A stretch of 64,000 nucleotides of DNA. Source: an uncultured Eubacterium sp. GTDB taxonomy: Bacteria; Bacillota; Clostridia; Lachnospirales; Lachnospiraceae. Of the stretch, positions 1 through 8,716 are shown one piece after another. A program made the position numbers and the translations under genes. The number at the start of each line of letters is the position of its first letter. Within the stretch, counting starts at the first letter, position 1. Under the pieces are notes generated by a model. The model was not told the origin of the DNA. It made no database searches and worked only from the letters and a program-made list of their open reading frames with translations. The stretch is from NCBI GenBank assembly GCA_934320655.1, contig CAKRFN010000005.1, forward strand, positions 1 to 64,000. The letters are read 5' to 3'.

Positions 1-72
1 TTAGAAAAGTGAAAGGCAGCCGAAATGTTTCATGACGCATTGGTGCCTTTCGCAGAAAGGTGGATTATAACA

Positions 73-1929
73 ATGAAAATGAAAAAGTTCTTAGCTGTTT
101 GTCTGGCAGCTACCATGGCGGCATCGCTCGCAGGATGCGGATCAAGCGCCGGCACAACACCCGCAGATGACGCGGCAGCAACCGATGATGCAGCAGCAGA
201 TACAAGTGATGCAGCAGCTGATGAAGCCGCAGACAGCAGCCTGATCTCTTACGCAGATCTGAAGCTTGGAGAAGATTGCACAGACCTGTCGGCTGCCATT
301 ACTGTTTTTAACCATAGAACAGATCTTCAGGGAGCTGATTATCCCGGAAAGACATGGGATCAGTACCTTGCAGATTTCAACGAGCTGTATCCGAACATCA
401 CGGTTGAGGTTTCTACCGATACCAACTATGCAGAGAGCGCACTGCTTCGTTTACAGGGCGGTGACTGGGGCGACATCATGATGATCCCCGCAGTAGACAA
501 GGGCGATCTTCCTGAATACTTTATGCCTTATGGTGATGTTGATACAATGAGCCAGCAGATTCGTTTCGCAAGCGAGTGGGCTTACGACGGACAGGTATAC
601 GGCGTTGCTTCTACCGGTACTGCACAGGGTATTGTTTACAACAAGCGTATCTTTGAGGAGGCTGGCGTGACTGAGCTGCCCAAGACTCCCGCAGAGTTCC
701 TTACAGCATTAAAGGCAATCAAAGACAAGTTTAACGGCGATGTGATTCCTCTGTACACGAACTACGCAGAAGGATGGACAATGGGTGCATGGGATGCATA
801 CATCAGCGGAAGTGCTACCGGAGATGCTACTTACTTCAACCAGAAATTCCTGCACACCAGCAATCCTTTCACAGATCCCGGTGATGGCAGTGGCGCTTAC
901 AACGTATACAAGATCCTTTATGATGCAGTTGCAGAGGGTCTGACTGAGGATGATTATACCACAACTGACTGGGAAGGCTGCAAGGGCATGATCAACAGCG
1001 GAAAGATCGGCTGTATGGTACTTGGTTCATGGGCATACTCACAGATGAGAGATGCAGGTGATAACGGTGAGGATATCGGCTATATGTCATTCCCGATCAC
1101 TGTAGATGGCAAGCAGTATGCGTCTGCAGGCCCTGACTATAACTTTGGTATCAATGCGGATATTGATGATACACAGAAGCAGGCATCTATCATTTTTGTA
1201 AAGTGGATGACTGAGAAGTCAGGATTCTCTTACAATGAGAGCGGTGTGCCGATCGCATTGGACGAGACAAACGTCTATGATATGCGTCTGACGAAACACG
1301 AGGACGGCTATATCTACGGCGTGTTCTGCTCTGAGAGCAAGGATACCAGTGTCAATGACCTGTCTGCGGCAGTGGCGGCAGCCGGAATTGTCCGCACGAA
1401 GGATTTAAAGCACTGGGAGCGTCTGGATAACTTAAAGACACTCCGCTCCCCGCAGCAGCGGAATGTGGTGCTTCATCCAGAGTTTGTAAACGGCAAATAT
1501 GCGTTCTACACCCGTCCGATGGACGATTTCATTGAGACCGGAAGCGGCGGCGGAATCGGCTTCGGACTGTGCGATGATATTACACACGCGGTGATCGACG
1601 AGGAGAAAATGACGTCACTGCGCAAGTACCACACGATCACAGAGGCGAAAAACGGTGCCGGTGCGACACCGATCAAGACCGACAAGGGCTGGATTCACAT
1701 TGCACACGGCGTGCGGAATACGGCAGCAGGACTGCGCTATGTCATTTATGCATTTGCGACAGCGCTGGATGATCCATCAAAGGTGATCGCAGAGCCTTCG
1801 GGCATGCTGATCGACCGTCTGACCGATTACGTGTTCCATACGCCGGCTGATCCGGGACGTTCCGTGGAGTGCGTGGCACAGAGATGTGAGCTGATCGCAA
1901 AGAATCTGGAATTTTTAAGCAAACAGTAA
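73..1929 (+). pseudogene. Chimera: mannan ABC solute-binding lipoprotein fused to GH130 mannosylglucose phosphorylase
   Basis: One open frame of 618 residues joins two unrelated proteins. Residues 1-396 are a family-1 extracellular sugar-binding lipoprotein: signal peptide, lipobox SLAGC, then a mature domain with the FVKWMTEKSGF segment near its end. From about residue 397 (DETNVYDMRLTKHEDG) the protein becomes the second half of a GH130 4-O-beta-D-mannosyl-glucose phosphorylase, with the family block LHPEFVNGKYAFYTRP and GSGGGIGFGL. The GH130 N-terminal half is absent. A second gap of roughly 45 residues lies after IAEPSGM, where the family normally has its YIYYASSDTR blade before the terminal LIDRLTDYV helix. 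In Roseburia the binding protein, two permeases and the phosphorylases are separate genes, so the permeases seem to have been lost in the join. I chose ATG 73 for its AGAAAGGTGG ribosome site; an upstream in-frame ATG lies at 25. Neither half is likely to work. The families are recognised with confidence; the deletion sizes are inferred. Confidence 0.8.
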
Positions 1930-1949
1930 AATTGGTGGAGGAAAACAAT

Positions 1950-2857
1950 ATGTCAAAATATAGAATGCTCGCGCCTGCGGTGCCGAACGTACCGTGGCAG
2001 GAGAAACCCGCAGATTTAAAAGGCGCACCGATCTGGCGTTACAGCGAGAATTCCATTATCGGAAGAAATCCGGTAGAGGGCGTTGCGCGGATCTTCAACA
2101 GTGCAGTCGTGCCCTATGAAGGAAAATTTATCGGCGTGTTCCGCGGGGAGCAGACGAACGGAATCCCGTACATCTATCTCGGAAGAAGCGAGGACGCGAT
2201 CCATTGGGAATTTGATAAGGAAAAAATCCCCTTCGTGGATGAGAACGGCGAGCCGTTCATGCCGGTATACGCATAGAAAATCCGTTCCTGCCGTTCAACA
2301 GAAATGCGGTTTTATTCCCCCGGAAGGTCAATGGAAACTTCATGATGCTTTCGAGACCGTCGGACAGCGGACACACACCGTTTGGTGACATTTTCATCAG
2401 CGAGAGTCCGGATCTCGTATACTGGGGAAAGCACCGCCATGTGATGGGAAAGAACCCGGAATGGTGGGAGTCTTTAAAGATCGGCGGAGGCGCAGCCCCC
2501 ATCGAGACCAGTGAGGGCTGGCTGCTGTTCTATCACGGTGTGAGTGGAACCTGCAACGGATATGTGTACTCGATCGGCGGTGCGATTCTCGATATCAATG
2601 AACCCTCCAAGGTATTATACCGCTGTGAGAACTTCCTGCTCACGCCGGAGGAATGGTATGAGGAGCGCGGATTTGTGCCCAATGTATGTTTCCCCTGTGC
2701 GACAATCCATGACGCAGAGACAGGAAAGATTGCAGTATATTATGGCGCAGCCGACAGCTATGTAGGACTGGCATTTACACAGTTAGACGAGATCATTGAC
2801 TATATCAAGGATCACAGCGTGGTCAGAGAGGCAGATACAGAACTCGGCAGAAGATAG
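1950..2857 (+). pseudogene. GH130 beta-1,4-mannooligosaccharide phosphorylase, internal deletion and frameshift
   Basis: The reading starts at ATG 1950 behind GGTGGAGG and gives a GH130 N-terminus (RYSENSIIGRNPVEGVARIFNSAVVPYEG) to VDENGEPFMPVYA, then stops at 2276. The protein resumes one frame over just before the stop (IENPFLPFNRNAVLFP, then MMLSRPSDSGHTPFGDIF) and runs to 2857 with the C-terminal YYGAADSYVGLAF block. In intact relatives about 40 residues (YDPRLVKVEDTYY type) separate these parts, so a deletion whose length was not a multiple of three is the simplest reading. The sequence CGCATA at the join could have come from either side. The enzyme family phosphorolyses mannooligosaccharides to mannose 1-phosphate in the cytoplasm. 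It directly follows the GH130/binding-protein chimera and would have been co-transcribed with it. Confidence 0.82.
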
Positions 2858-3030
2858 TTATTTCTTTTTTTAGTCTCCCTTTTTTATATTTCTTAATCAG
2901 TGGCTGCAGAAGTTCTGCGGCCGCCCCGAAAGGGGAAAACAAAGCGGCATCCCTCTCCTCATGGCAGAAGACCGGAGATGGATGCCTTGGTTTTTTGCGC
3001 CCTTTTTTGGGCAAAACAGGAGGAAAAAGA
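2858..3030 (+). terminator. Structured intergenic region with terminator at 2946-2996
   Basis: Three hairpins follow one another here: GCAGAA/TTCTGC near 2904, CCCC-GAAA-GGGG near 2923, and a longer stem whose outer arms are GGCATCC (2946-2952) and GGATGCC (2980-2986), with inner CTCC/GGAG pairing. TTGGTTTTTT follows the last stem. That layout fits an intrinsic terminator for the phosphorylase operon, or a leader in front of the next gene. A strong ribosome site (AGGAGG) precedes the next ATG at 3031. Confidence 0.55.
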
Positions 3031-3804
3031 ATGAAAATTACACCGGATCAAGGCAAACTCCGCTACAGCGGACGCATCGATTTTTCCGATCCGAAAGCAC
3101 CGCTCATGGTATTTCCGTGCAGCTTTGTGACGTTTCGTTTCACCGGTGACATCCTCAGGGTGACGGTGGAAAACAGACATGCCTACTGGAATAACTATAT
3201 CGGATACATGCTGGACGGGCAGCAGCATACCGTTGCACTGGAAATGAGCGGCAGACAGACGATAGAGATTCCTGTTGCAGACACCGGCTGCACGGAGCAT
3301 GAATGCATGATTTTTAAGCGCATGGATGCCTGTCATTATCTCATCATCCATGAATTGGAGCTGGCAGACGGCGCACAGCTTTTAGATCCGCCACCGGCGC
3401 ACAGCCGCCGCATAGAGGTCTATGGAGACAGCGTCTCCGCAGGAGAGGTCATCATCGCACTCGGACAGAATGACAATCATCCCGACGATTATATGGCGCG
3501 GGAGCCCAAGGGAGAAAAAGCACTGTACTGGAAAGTGCACTATGACATGTTCGTCCGCAATATCCGCAGAAAATATCCCGATGCGACGATCATTCTGGCG
3601 ACAACGATCCTGAACCATGATGCGCACTGGGATGAGGCGATCGATGAGGTGTGTAAGCATATCGCAAGCCCGAAGGTACATCATTTCCTTTACAGCAATA
3701 ACGGAAAGGGAACGCCCGGTCATGTCAGGGCGCGCGAGGCAGAGCAGATGGCAGAGGAGCTGAGTGCATTTATTGAATCTCTGGGAGCGGAAATCTGGGA
3801 ATAG
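3031..3804 (+). pseudogene. CE2-type SGNH carbohydrate acetylesterase with internal deletion
   Basis: The 257-residue product begins with the beta-jelly-roll domain of carbohydrate esterase family 2 (residues about 1-125, GRIDFSDP to IHELELADGA), then the SGNH block I with nucleophile Ser in YGDSVSAGEV. It passes directly to ALGQNDNHPDDYM, the third SGNH block, and ends with a degenerate catalytic-His region (GHVRAREAEQMAEELSAF). CE2 enzymes carry roughly 80 more residues between the first two motifs, including the oxyanion-hole Gly and Asn blocks, so an in-frame deletion at about 3450 is likely. Family members remove acetyl groups from mannan or mannooligosaccharides, which matches the two GH130 genes upstream. 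Activity is doubtful without block II. Start ATG 3031 has an ideal AGGAGG site. Confidence 0.75.
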
Positions 3805-3947
3805 AAGGTTCGGAATAAGAAAGTGATGCAGTTTGCGGGAGATCTGGAGCTTGTTGCATCAACTGTGGCAGGGTAATATATAATATAGTAGGGATCAGGA
3901 AGCGTAAGAAGGAACTATTAGAAATATAAAATTTGATCCTCATGTAT

Positions 3948-4000
3948 AAACCATTAAAATGATGGTAAAAATTATTTACAAATCATCATTTTGATGGTTT
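3948..4000. promoter_or_regulatory. Inverted-repeat operator upstream of HTH/kinase pair
   Basis: Two 17-base arms, AAACCATTAAAATGATG (3948-3964) and CATCATTTTGATGGTTT (3984-4000), are inverted copies that match at 16 of 17 positions, 19 bases apart. They sit 20 bases before the HTH gene's ATG, overlapping where its promoter should be. This is the expected layout for autoregulation by the HTH protein encoded next to it, as in HipB-type operons. Binding itself is inference. Confidence 0.6.
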
Positions 4001-4020
4001 AATATATTTGAGGTGATGTA

Positions 4021-4563
4021 ATGAAAAATTACAATGTATCGGATGCGATAACGGCAGACGAGTTGAAAGGCTTTCGGAAGAAGCTGGGAATGACACAAAA
4101 AGAATTTGCAAAATTACTGGGTGTGTCAAAGCCGACGTTGGAGCGTTGGGAAACCAGTGAGAAAAAAATAACGGGTCCGGTTGTATTGCTGATGGATCTA
4201 TTGTCAGAGCATGAGGAGTGGTTGGAGACAAGGGAGATACCTGCGCCGAAGTATCCGTTGAGAATGTGGTATATGTATAAAAACAAGAAGTGCACATTGA
4301 TCGATGTGGATGAAATGAATGAAAAGATATGGATCAAAAATTATGTGAGAAACATTATGTTTCGGGCGTTTGGTGCCAACAGTGAGCCGACCTATGAAGA
4401 TTTCGGGGAATTTTTAAAATCGAGATGTTTTCCCGAAACAAGAGATAAAATGAAGATCCAGTTGGAGGCATTGGGGATTCCTTTTTATGATCCGATGCTT
4501 ATTATTGGGAAAACGCAGGGGAGAATGGCAGAGGACGATTTTTGGATTTTAATCGAGAGGTGA
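4021..4563 (+). CDS. Xre-family HTH protein with a conserved C-terminal domain, partner of the HipA-like kinase
   Basis: This 180-residue protein has an Xre/Cro helix-turn-helix at about residues 12-60 (LRKKLGMTQ-like start, LLGVSKPTLERWE recognition helix). It is followed by a 120-residue domain ending CFPETRDKMKIQLEALG, then YDPMLIIGKTQGRMAED and FW. I recall that tail from other Clostridia beside kinase genes, but it has no name I can give. The stop is three bases before the ATG of the kinase gene, so the two are translationally coupled. The ribosome site is GAGGTGAT. By analogy with HipB and HipS it would repress the operon and restrain the kinase; HipBST systems split the HipA N-subdomain off in a similar way. 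That role is inference. The pair is more AT-rich than the flanking sugar genes, which suggests transfer. Confidence 0.72.
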   Translation: MKNYNVSDAITADELKGFRKKLGMTQKEFAKLLGVSKPTLERWETSEKKITGPVVLLMDLLSEHEEWLETREIPAPKYPLRMWYMYKNKKCTLIDVDEMNEKIWIKNYVRNIMFRAFGANSEPTYEDFGEFLKSRCFPETRDKMKIQLEALGIPFYDPMLIIGKTQGRMAEDDFWILIER

Positions 4564-4566
4564 GAA

Positions 4567-5373
4567 ATGGTTGAATTATTTGAAGATCATGTCAGGCAAT
4601 TCGATAGGCATTCATCCAAAGGCAACCAGCTAAAATGGGAGTGCGATGGCGTCTGGTATAAGGCGGATTATACAGGATATGAGGGGCTTGCGGAGTATGT
4701 CATATCGCAGCTTTTGAAAAAATCCACGTTAGATAAGAATGAATTTGTCGTATATGAGCTGGAACAGATCAAGTATAAAAGACAGATTTTTAACGGTGCC
4801 AAAAGTAATGATTTTCTCAAGGCTGATTGGCAGATTGTTACGCTCCAGAGATTATATAAAACAAGATATAACAGGAATTTTATGGAAGATGTGTGGCACA
4901 TTCCTGAAACAGAAGACAGAGTAGAGTTTGTGGTGGAGCAGGTAGAGCAATTAACAGAGCTTAAAAATTTTGGTGAGTATTTCAGCAAGCTGCTGACGAT
5001 TGACGCTTTTTTCTTAAATGAGGACAGGCATATGCATAATATCGCAGTCCTTATGAACGGACAGGGAAAAACGGCGCTTTGTCCTTTCTTTGATCAGGGA
5101 GCAGGGCTTATGTCGGATACATCGTTGGACTATCCACTCGGTGTCGATCCGACGATTATGTTGGCTGAAGTACAGGCAAAGACGGTCTGTTCCAGCTTTG
5201 AGGAGGCACTTGATGCAGCGGAAAAGCTGTACGGTTATCACTTGAAGTTTTCGTTTACAAGGAGTGATGTGAGCAAACTTATGGATAGCGCCGGAATTTA
5301 TTCCGACGAAGAAAGAGGGAGAGTAGAAACGATTATATTTCAACAGATGCGGAAGTATCAGTATCTATTTTGA
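4567..5373 (+). CDS. HipA-like / PI3-kinase-fold serine-threonine kinase, putative toxin
   Basis: The 268-residue protein carries a minimal HipA/CtkA-type kinase core. The likely ATP-binding lysine is K32 in VWYKADYTGYEG. The catalytic loop is LNEDRHMHN with D153, H155 and N158, and the metal-binding motif is FFDQGAGL with D176. It is much shorter than HipA (about 440 residues) and lacks a HipA N-subdomain, as HipT and CtkA do. It follows the HTH gene by three bases, giving an HTH-first, kinase-second operon typical of toxin-antitoxin modules. All visible catalytic residues are present, so it should be active. The substrate is unknown; HipA and HipT phosphorylate aminoacyl-tRNA synthetases. 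No known gene name is supported. Confidence 0.75.
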   Translation: MVELFEDHVRQFDRHSSKGNQLKWECDGVWYKADYTGYEGLAEYVISQLLKKSTLDKNEFVVYELEQIKYKRQIFNGAKSNDFLKADWQIVTLQRLYKTRYNRNFMEDVWHIPETEDRVEFVVEQVEQLTELKNFGEYFSKLLTIDAFFLNEDRHMHNIAVLMNGQGKTALCPFFDQGAGLMSDTSLDYPLGVDPTIMLAEVQAKTVCSSFEEALDAAEKLYGYHLKFSFTRSDVSKLMDSAGIYSDEERGRVETIIFQQMRKYQYLF

Positions 5374-5414
5374 GGTTCGCTATATGGAGTTTTTCAATCA
5401 ATCTTGCTAAAAAC

Positions 5415-5488
5415 TATAAAAAAGTATAAAATAATAGAAAAAGTATAAAATACTATAAAAAAATATAAAGGAATGAAAAAAGTATAAA
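5415..5488 (+). repeat. Helically phased TATAAA array
   Basis: The hexamer TATAAA occurs six times, at 5415, 5425, 5444, 5454, 5464 and 5483, with spacings of 10, 19, 10, 10 and 19 bases. Each copy therefore falls near the same face of the helix. The surrounding sequence is almost pure A/T. It lies just upstream of the ATPase start at 5502. It could be a multi-site operator, a bent-DNA promoter region or a replication-type iteron cluster; nothing further distinguishes these. Confidence 0.5.
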
Positions 5489-5501
5489 GCGAGGTGCCGG
5501 T

Positions 5502-6391
5502 ATGCAGAATCCGTTTACGACAACATTTAGCAAGACTCCGGAAAACACATACATCCATACGGATCAGACAGACGAAATATTGGAAAATTTTGTATATGAG
5601 CATCCATCGGAGTCTGTATATAAGGTAACCGGAGTAAGAGGTTCGGGAAAAACGGTTATCTTGGCGAAGGTGGAGGATTGGGCTATACAAAAGAGAAAAG
5701 TAATGACTTCTTTGATATTGGTGTAGCGGTCGAAACAATGATCCAGGCGGTTCAGAAAAAAGGCAAAAAAATATTGATAGGTATAGACGAAGTCTCTAAA
5801 TCAGAAGAAATGGTTAAATTTGCGTCGGAATACGGCAGATGGCTTAGAGCAGGATATCCGGTATATTTTGTGTGTACAGGCTTGTATGAAAATATTCAGG
5901 AGCTCAGTAATGTCAAAAATCTTACGTTTTTTAGAAGAGCCGCAACGGTCAAAACGGAACCGCTTAATATGATCAGAATGACCGAAATGTATCGAAGCAA
6001 ACTTCATATAGACATTGGGCAGGCGCGGGAAATGTCAAAAATAACAAAGGGCTATGCATATGCGTTTCAGGAATTGGGAGTATTGTGTTTTAAGAAAAAA
6101 GACACGGAATCATTGGAAGATATTTTACCGAAACTAAAGGCAGAATTGTTTGCATATTCCTATGAAAAAATATGGGAAGAAATGACCGAAATGGATCGTT
6201 TTCTGGTAAGTCTTTTAACAGAAAAGGAAGAATATAAGCGTGAAGAAGTACTCAACCTTATGGGAGCGCGATCAGGAAATTATTCTATGTACAGAGACCG
6301 GCTGATAAAAAGAGGGATATTAAATTCACGGCAGGGATTTATATCACTGGCATTGCCATATTTTGCGGAGTATGTGAAGGACTACTGCTGA
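5502..6391 (+). pseudogene. AAA/archaeal-type ATPase, deleted between Walker A and Walker B, frameshifted
   Basis: The first frame (5502-5726) gives the N-terminus with Walker A GVRGSGKTVILAK and stops. A second frame picks up at about 5678 (GYTKEKSNDFFDIGVAVE) and continues to 6391 with Walker B KILIGIDEV, the sensor-like YFVCTGLYENIQEL segment and a C-terminal winged-helix-like region ending YFAEYVKDYC. Relatives of this STAND/archaeal-ATPase family have roughly 65-70 residues between AKVE and GYTKEK. The gene therefore looks like one ORF that lost an internal block with a length not divisible by three. Only the first fragment has a ribosome site (GCGAGG before ATG 5502). The function of the intact family is not known to me; such ATPases are often found in accessory or phage-derived DNA. 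Confidence 0.7.
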
Positions 6392-6407
6392 ATCTAAGAC
6401 AAAAAAT

Positions 6408-6429
6408 AAAGAGTCGCTTGCGACTCTTT
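6408..6429 (-). terminator. Terminator of the MCP gene (minus strand)
   Basis: AAAGAGTCGC and GCGACTCTTT form a perfect 10-base stem with a TT loop. On the minus strand the stem is followed by TATTTTTTG, so it would end transcription of the MCP gene that stops at 6509. Confidence 0.7.
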
Positions 6430-6463
6430 CGCGCCCGAGCGGTATGCGAAGCATATACTTCAT

Positions 6464-6498
6464 CTCCGCGAGGTGCGCATCCTCGCGGAGCGTTTTTT
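6464..6498 (+). terminator. Terminator for plus-strand transcription
   Basis: CTCCGCGAGG (6464-6473) and CCTCGCGGAG (6481-6490) form a perfect 10-base GC-rich stem with a 7-base loop, followed by CGTTTTTT. It closes the plus-strand ATPase unit between the convergent genes. Confidence 0.75.
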
Positions 6499-6508
6499 CA
6501 CAAATCAA

Positions 6509-8605
6509 TCAGTTTTCCGTGCCCAGTTTTTCGTTTACATACTCCATAATGGCGGGATCATCATCCGGCATCTGGCAGCCGACAATGTACACACTCTCGT
6601 TTTCCGAACAACGGATGATGCGGCCATCCAGACGGTTGTGGGAAGGCAGATCAAAGTTCTGGATCTCGATCGAGAGCATCTCTCCCTTGGCATCGGCAAA
6701 AAATTTATCTGCACAGATAAAAGCAAAACCGTTGGCGCTGATGTTGTACAATCTGCCGCTATAGCTGTGGTCGGCGACATTGATCCGGCAGGCATTGGAG
6801 ATGTCCATGCGCGGATATTTCCGGCGGTTGTTGATCTTCGCCGGCGAATTTACCGTGATCGTATAGCTGGTCGCATCCGAAGCATCAATGGAGACATGAT
6901 TCCAGCAATACAGCACATTTCCGGCAGTGATCTGGATATTGCAATCGCTTTGTCCCGAAAGTGAAGGGTGATCCTCCAGTGAGATCACCAACTGATTGTT
7001 GTTGTGCCGGAGAAGCTCGCCGCGGTAGGTCTTTCGGGCTGCACTTCCAGCGGCACTGTCTTTGACAAACAGGTCAACCTTCATGCCGGGGACAACATCC
7101 TCGATACCCATAAATCCGCCGATACCGAGCTCGCACATGAGTGCCTCCAGTGTCTCCTCGATTTTATCGATGTTGGTCGCACTCTCATCGTATTTGCTGA
7201 CCATCCGCTTGCTCGTCTCGTCAGAGTCGGTCACGCAGCTTAGCATTTCAGAAACGATCTGGGAGATCTGCTCCATATTATTTACGAGATGCCGGTTTGA
7301 GGTCTCGACCTCTTTCATGGCAGTATCCACGACTTCTATATGCTGACCAAGCTGAATGGAATCCGCGTTGATCTGTTCGACATTTTGATCTGTCTGGGTG
7401 ATTTTCTGCAATGTCTGCTGGATCAGCTCCAGTGTCTGCTCGATGGACTGCGTCATTTTATCAGACGTATTCTGCAATTCCACCAGCGCTTTCTTGATCT
7501 GACCGGATGATTCTTTGGTCTCCGTGCTCAATGTACGGATCTCCTCCGCAACAACGGCAAAGCCCTTACCTGCATCACCGGCGCGCGCTGCTTCGATGGA
7601 CGCATTCAGTGCTAAGAGGTTTGTCTGGGATGAGATCTCCTCAATCGTTCCTGTCTCCTGTTTTACCGTTTCGAACTGCTTCTTGAAGTCGCCTAACACA
7701 TGCTCGACCTCTGTAGAAAGATCGGACATCGTATGGGCAGTATGTAACAGGCTGTCAAGGTCGGAAGAGCTGCTCTTGGCATGTTCGCTGGACTGCGTAG
7801 CGAGGGTAACCATATCGTTGATCAGCGCATTGACATTCTGTACCTGATCGTTGATGCCGGTCGTCATGTCGAGCGATGAGTTGGTGTGCTCCTGAAGCTG
7901 TATATTGTTATCCGAGAGCTTGTTCATGCCAAGCACCACCAGATCGGAGCCGTGCTTGTTCTCAGTAGCAAGCTCCTGAACGACTGTGATGCCGTCCATA
8001 ACGGTATTGCTGGCAGTTTTGACCTTCTCGACGGTCGTCACAACGCGGTGCAGATCATCCTTGATGCTGTCCGTCAAGGCGCCGTCAGCCTCATTTAAGT
8101 GGCGGATCGACATGACATAACAGATGTAACACAGCACCAGACAGGAAAGCTCCAACTGATAATCCTTGATGTTGTCGGCGGACTGAAAGCCTGCCATGTA
8201 GCGGTAGACAGCGGTGGCGATAAGGCCGATGCAGTTGCCGATGCCGCATTTGATCATAAAGCTCCGGTTTTTATAGATCACCAGAAGGCTTGTAACCGGA
8301 AGAATATAGGTGAAAGCGATCATGGATCGGCTCGTACATACGAGAAACAGGTAAAAAATACTGTAGCCGATCGCAAGGTCATATTTGTAATATTCGCTGG
8401 CAAAGCCTTTTACGCGCAACAGGATCTCGCCCGTGATAATCGGAATCCAGCAAAGCAGTATAAAGATCAGATAGTTAGAAACCGGATACAGACCGTTCGA
8501 GACATCTGCGCCGTAGTTTGCGCATAATAATACCGCAAATATGATCCAGATTTTACGAACCTTCCGGTTGGCTTTTTCCTTAAAAATATTTTCGTCGTAG
8601 TTCAT
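6509..8605 (-). CDS. Methyl-accepting chemotaxis-type receptor with C-terminal PilZ domain
   Basis: The 698-residue protein starts with about six membrane helices (residues 17-170) and no visible periplasmic sensor. A long MCP signalling coiled coil follows, whose hairpin tip lies at about residues 322-360 (QTNLLALNASIEAARAG, GKGFAVVAEEIRTLS), matching the CheA/CheW contact region. After a linker and a YcgR-N-like region, a PilZ domain starts near residue 590, with both c-di-GMP-binding motifs: RRKYPR (594-599) and NISANG (621-626). PilZ fused to an MCP suggests a receptor that reads c-di-GMP and talks to the chemotaxis array, or a c-di-GMP-tuned receptor. Start ATG at 8605 has AAAGGAG upstream. 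It is divergent from tetR. It is intact, unlike most genes in this 13 kb. Confidence 0.85.
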   Translation of the reverse strand: MNYDENIFKEKANRKVRKIWIIFAVLLCANYGADVSNGLYPVSNYLIFILLCWIPIITGEILLRVKGFASEYYKYDLAIGYSIFYLFLVCTSRSMIAFTYILPVTSLLVIYKNRSFMIKCGIGNCIGLIATAVYRYMAGFQSADNIKDYQLELSCLVLCYICYVMSIRHLNEADGALTDSIKDDLHRVVTTVEKVKTASNTVMDGITVVQELATENKHGSDLVVLGMNKLSDNNIQLQEHTNSSLDMTTGINDQVQNVNALINDMVTLATQSSEHAKSSSSDLDSLLHTAHTMSDLSTEVEHVLGDFKKQFETVKQETGTIEEISSQTNLLALNASIEAARAGDAGKGFAVVAEEIRTLSTETKESSGQIKKALVELQNTSDKMTQSIEQTLELIQQTLQKITQTDQNVEQINADSIQLGQHIEVVDTAMKEVETSNRHLVNNMEQISQIVSEMLSCVTDSDETSKRMVSKYDESATNIDKIEETLEALMCELGIGGFMGIEDVVPGMKVDLFVKDSAAGSAARKTYRGELLRHNNNQLVISLEDHPSLSGQSDCNIQITAGNVLYCWNHVSIDASDATSYTITVNSPAKINNRRKYPRMDISNACRINVADHSYSGRLYNISANGFAFICADKFFADAKGEMLSIEIQNFDLPSHNRLDGRIIRCSENESVYIVGCQMPDDDPAIMEYVNEKLGTEN

Positions 8606-8674
8606 ATAATTACTCCTTTGTACAGATGGTCACATTATAGTCTATTTTTTTGGAAAATTCAAGAAAAAGCAGAG

Positions 8675-8716
8675 TTGACAAAATGGTTAGTCTATGCTAA
8701 CATAACGAGTGTTATG
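8675..8716 (+). promoter_or_regulatory. tetR promoter with overlapping CATAAC/GTTATG operator
   Basis: TTGACA (8675-8680) and TAACAT (8698-8703) are 17 bases apart, a good sigma-A promoter. CATAAC (8701-8706) and GTTATG (8711-8716) form an inverted repeat with a four-base spacer that covers the -10 end and the start codon at 8714. A second inverted pair, GTTAG-N6-CTAAC, sits at 8686-8701. The CATAAC/GTTATG arms recur before the methyltransferase gene, so this is a likely autoregulatory TetR site. Confidence 0.6.

Noticed and set aside
5502..6391. Two separate small genes instead of one ATPase
   Set aside because: Walker A and Walker B lie in different frames but in the correct order, and only the first part has a ribosome site, so one broken gene is the simpler reading.
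6473..8527. Several plus-strand open frames opposite the MCP-PilZ gene
   Set aside because: They are antisense shadows of an intact 698-residue gene with clear motifs and a ribosome site on the minus strand.
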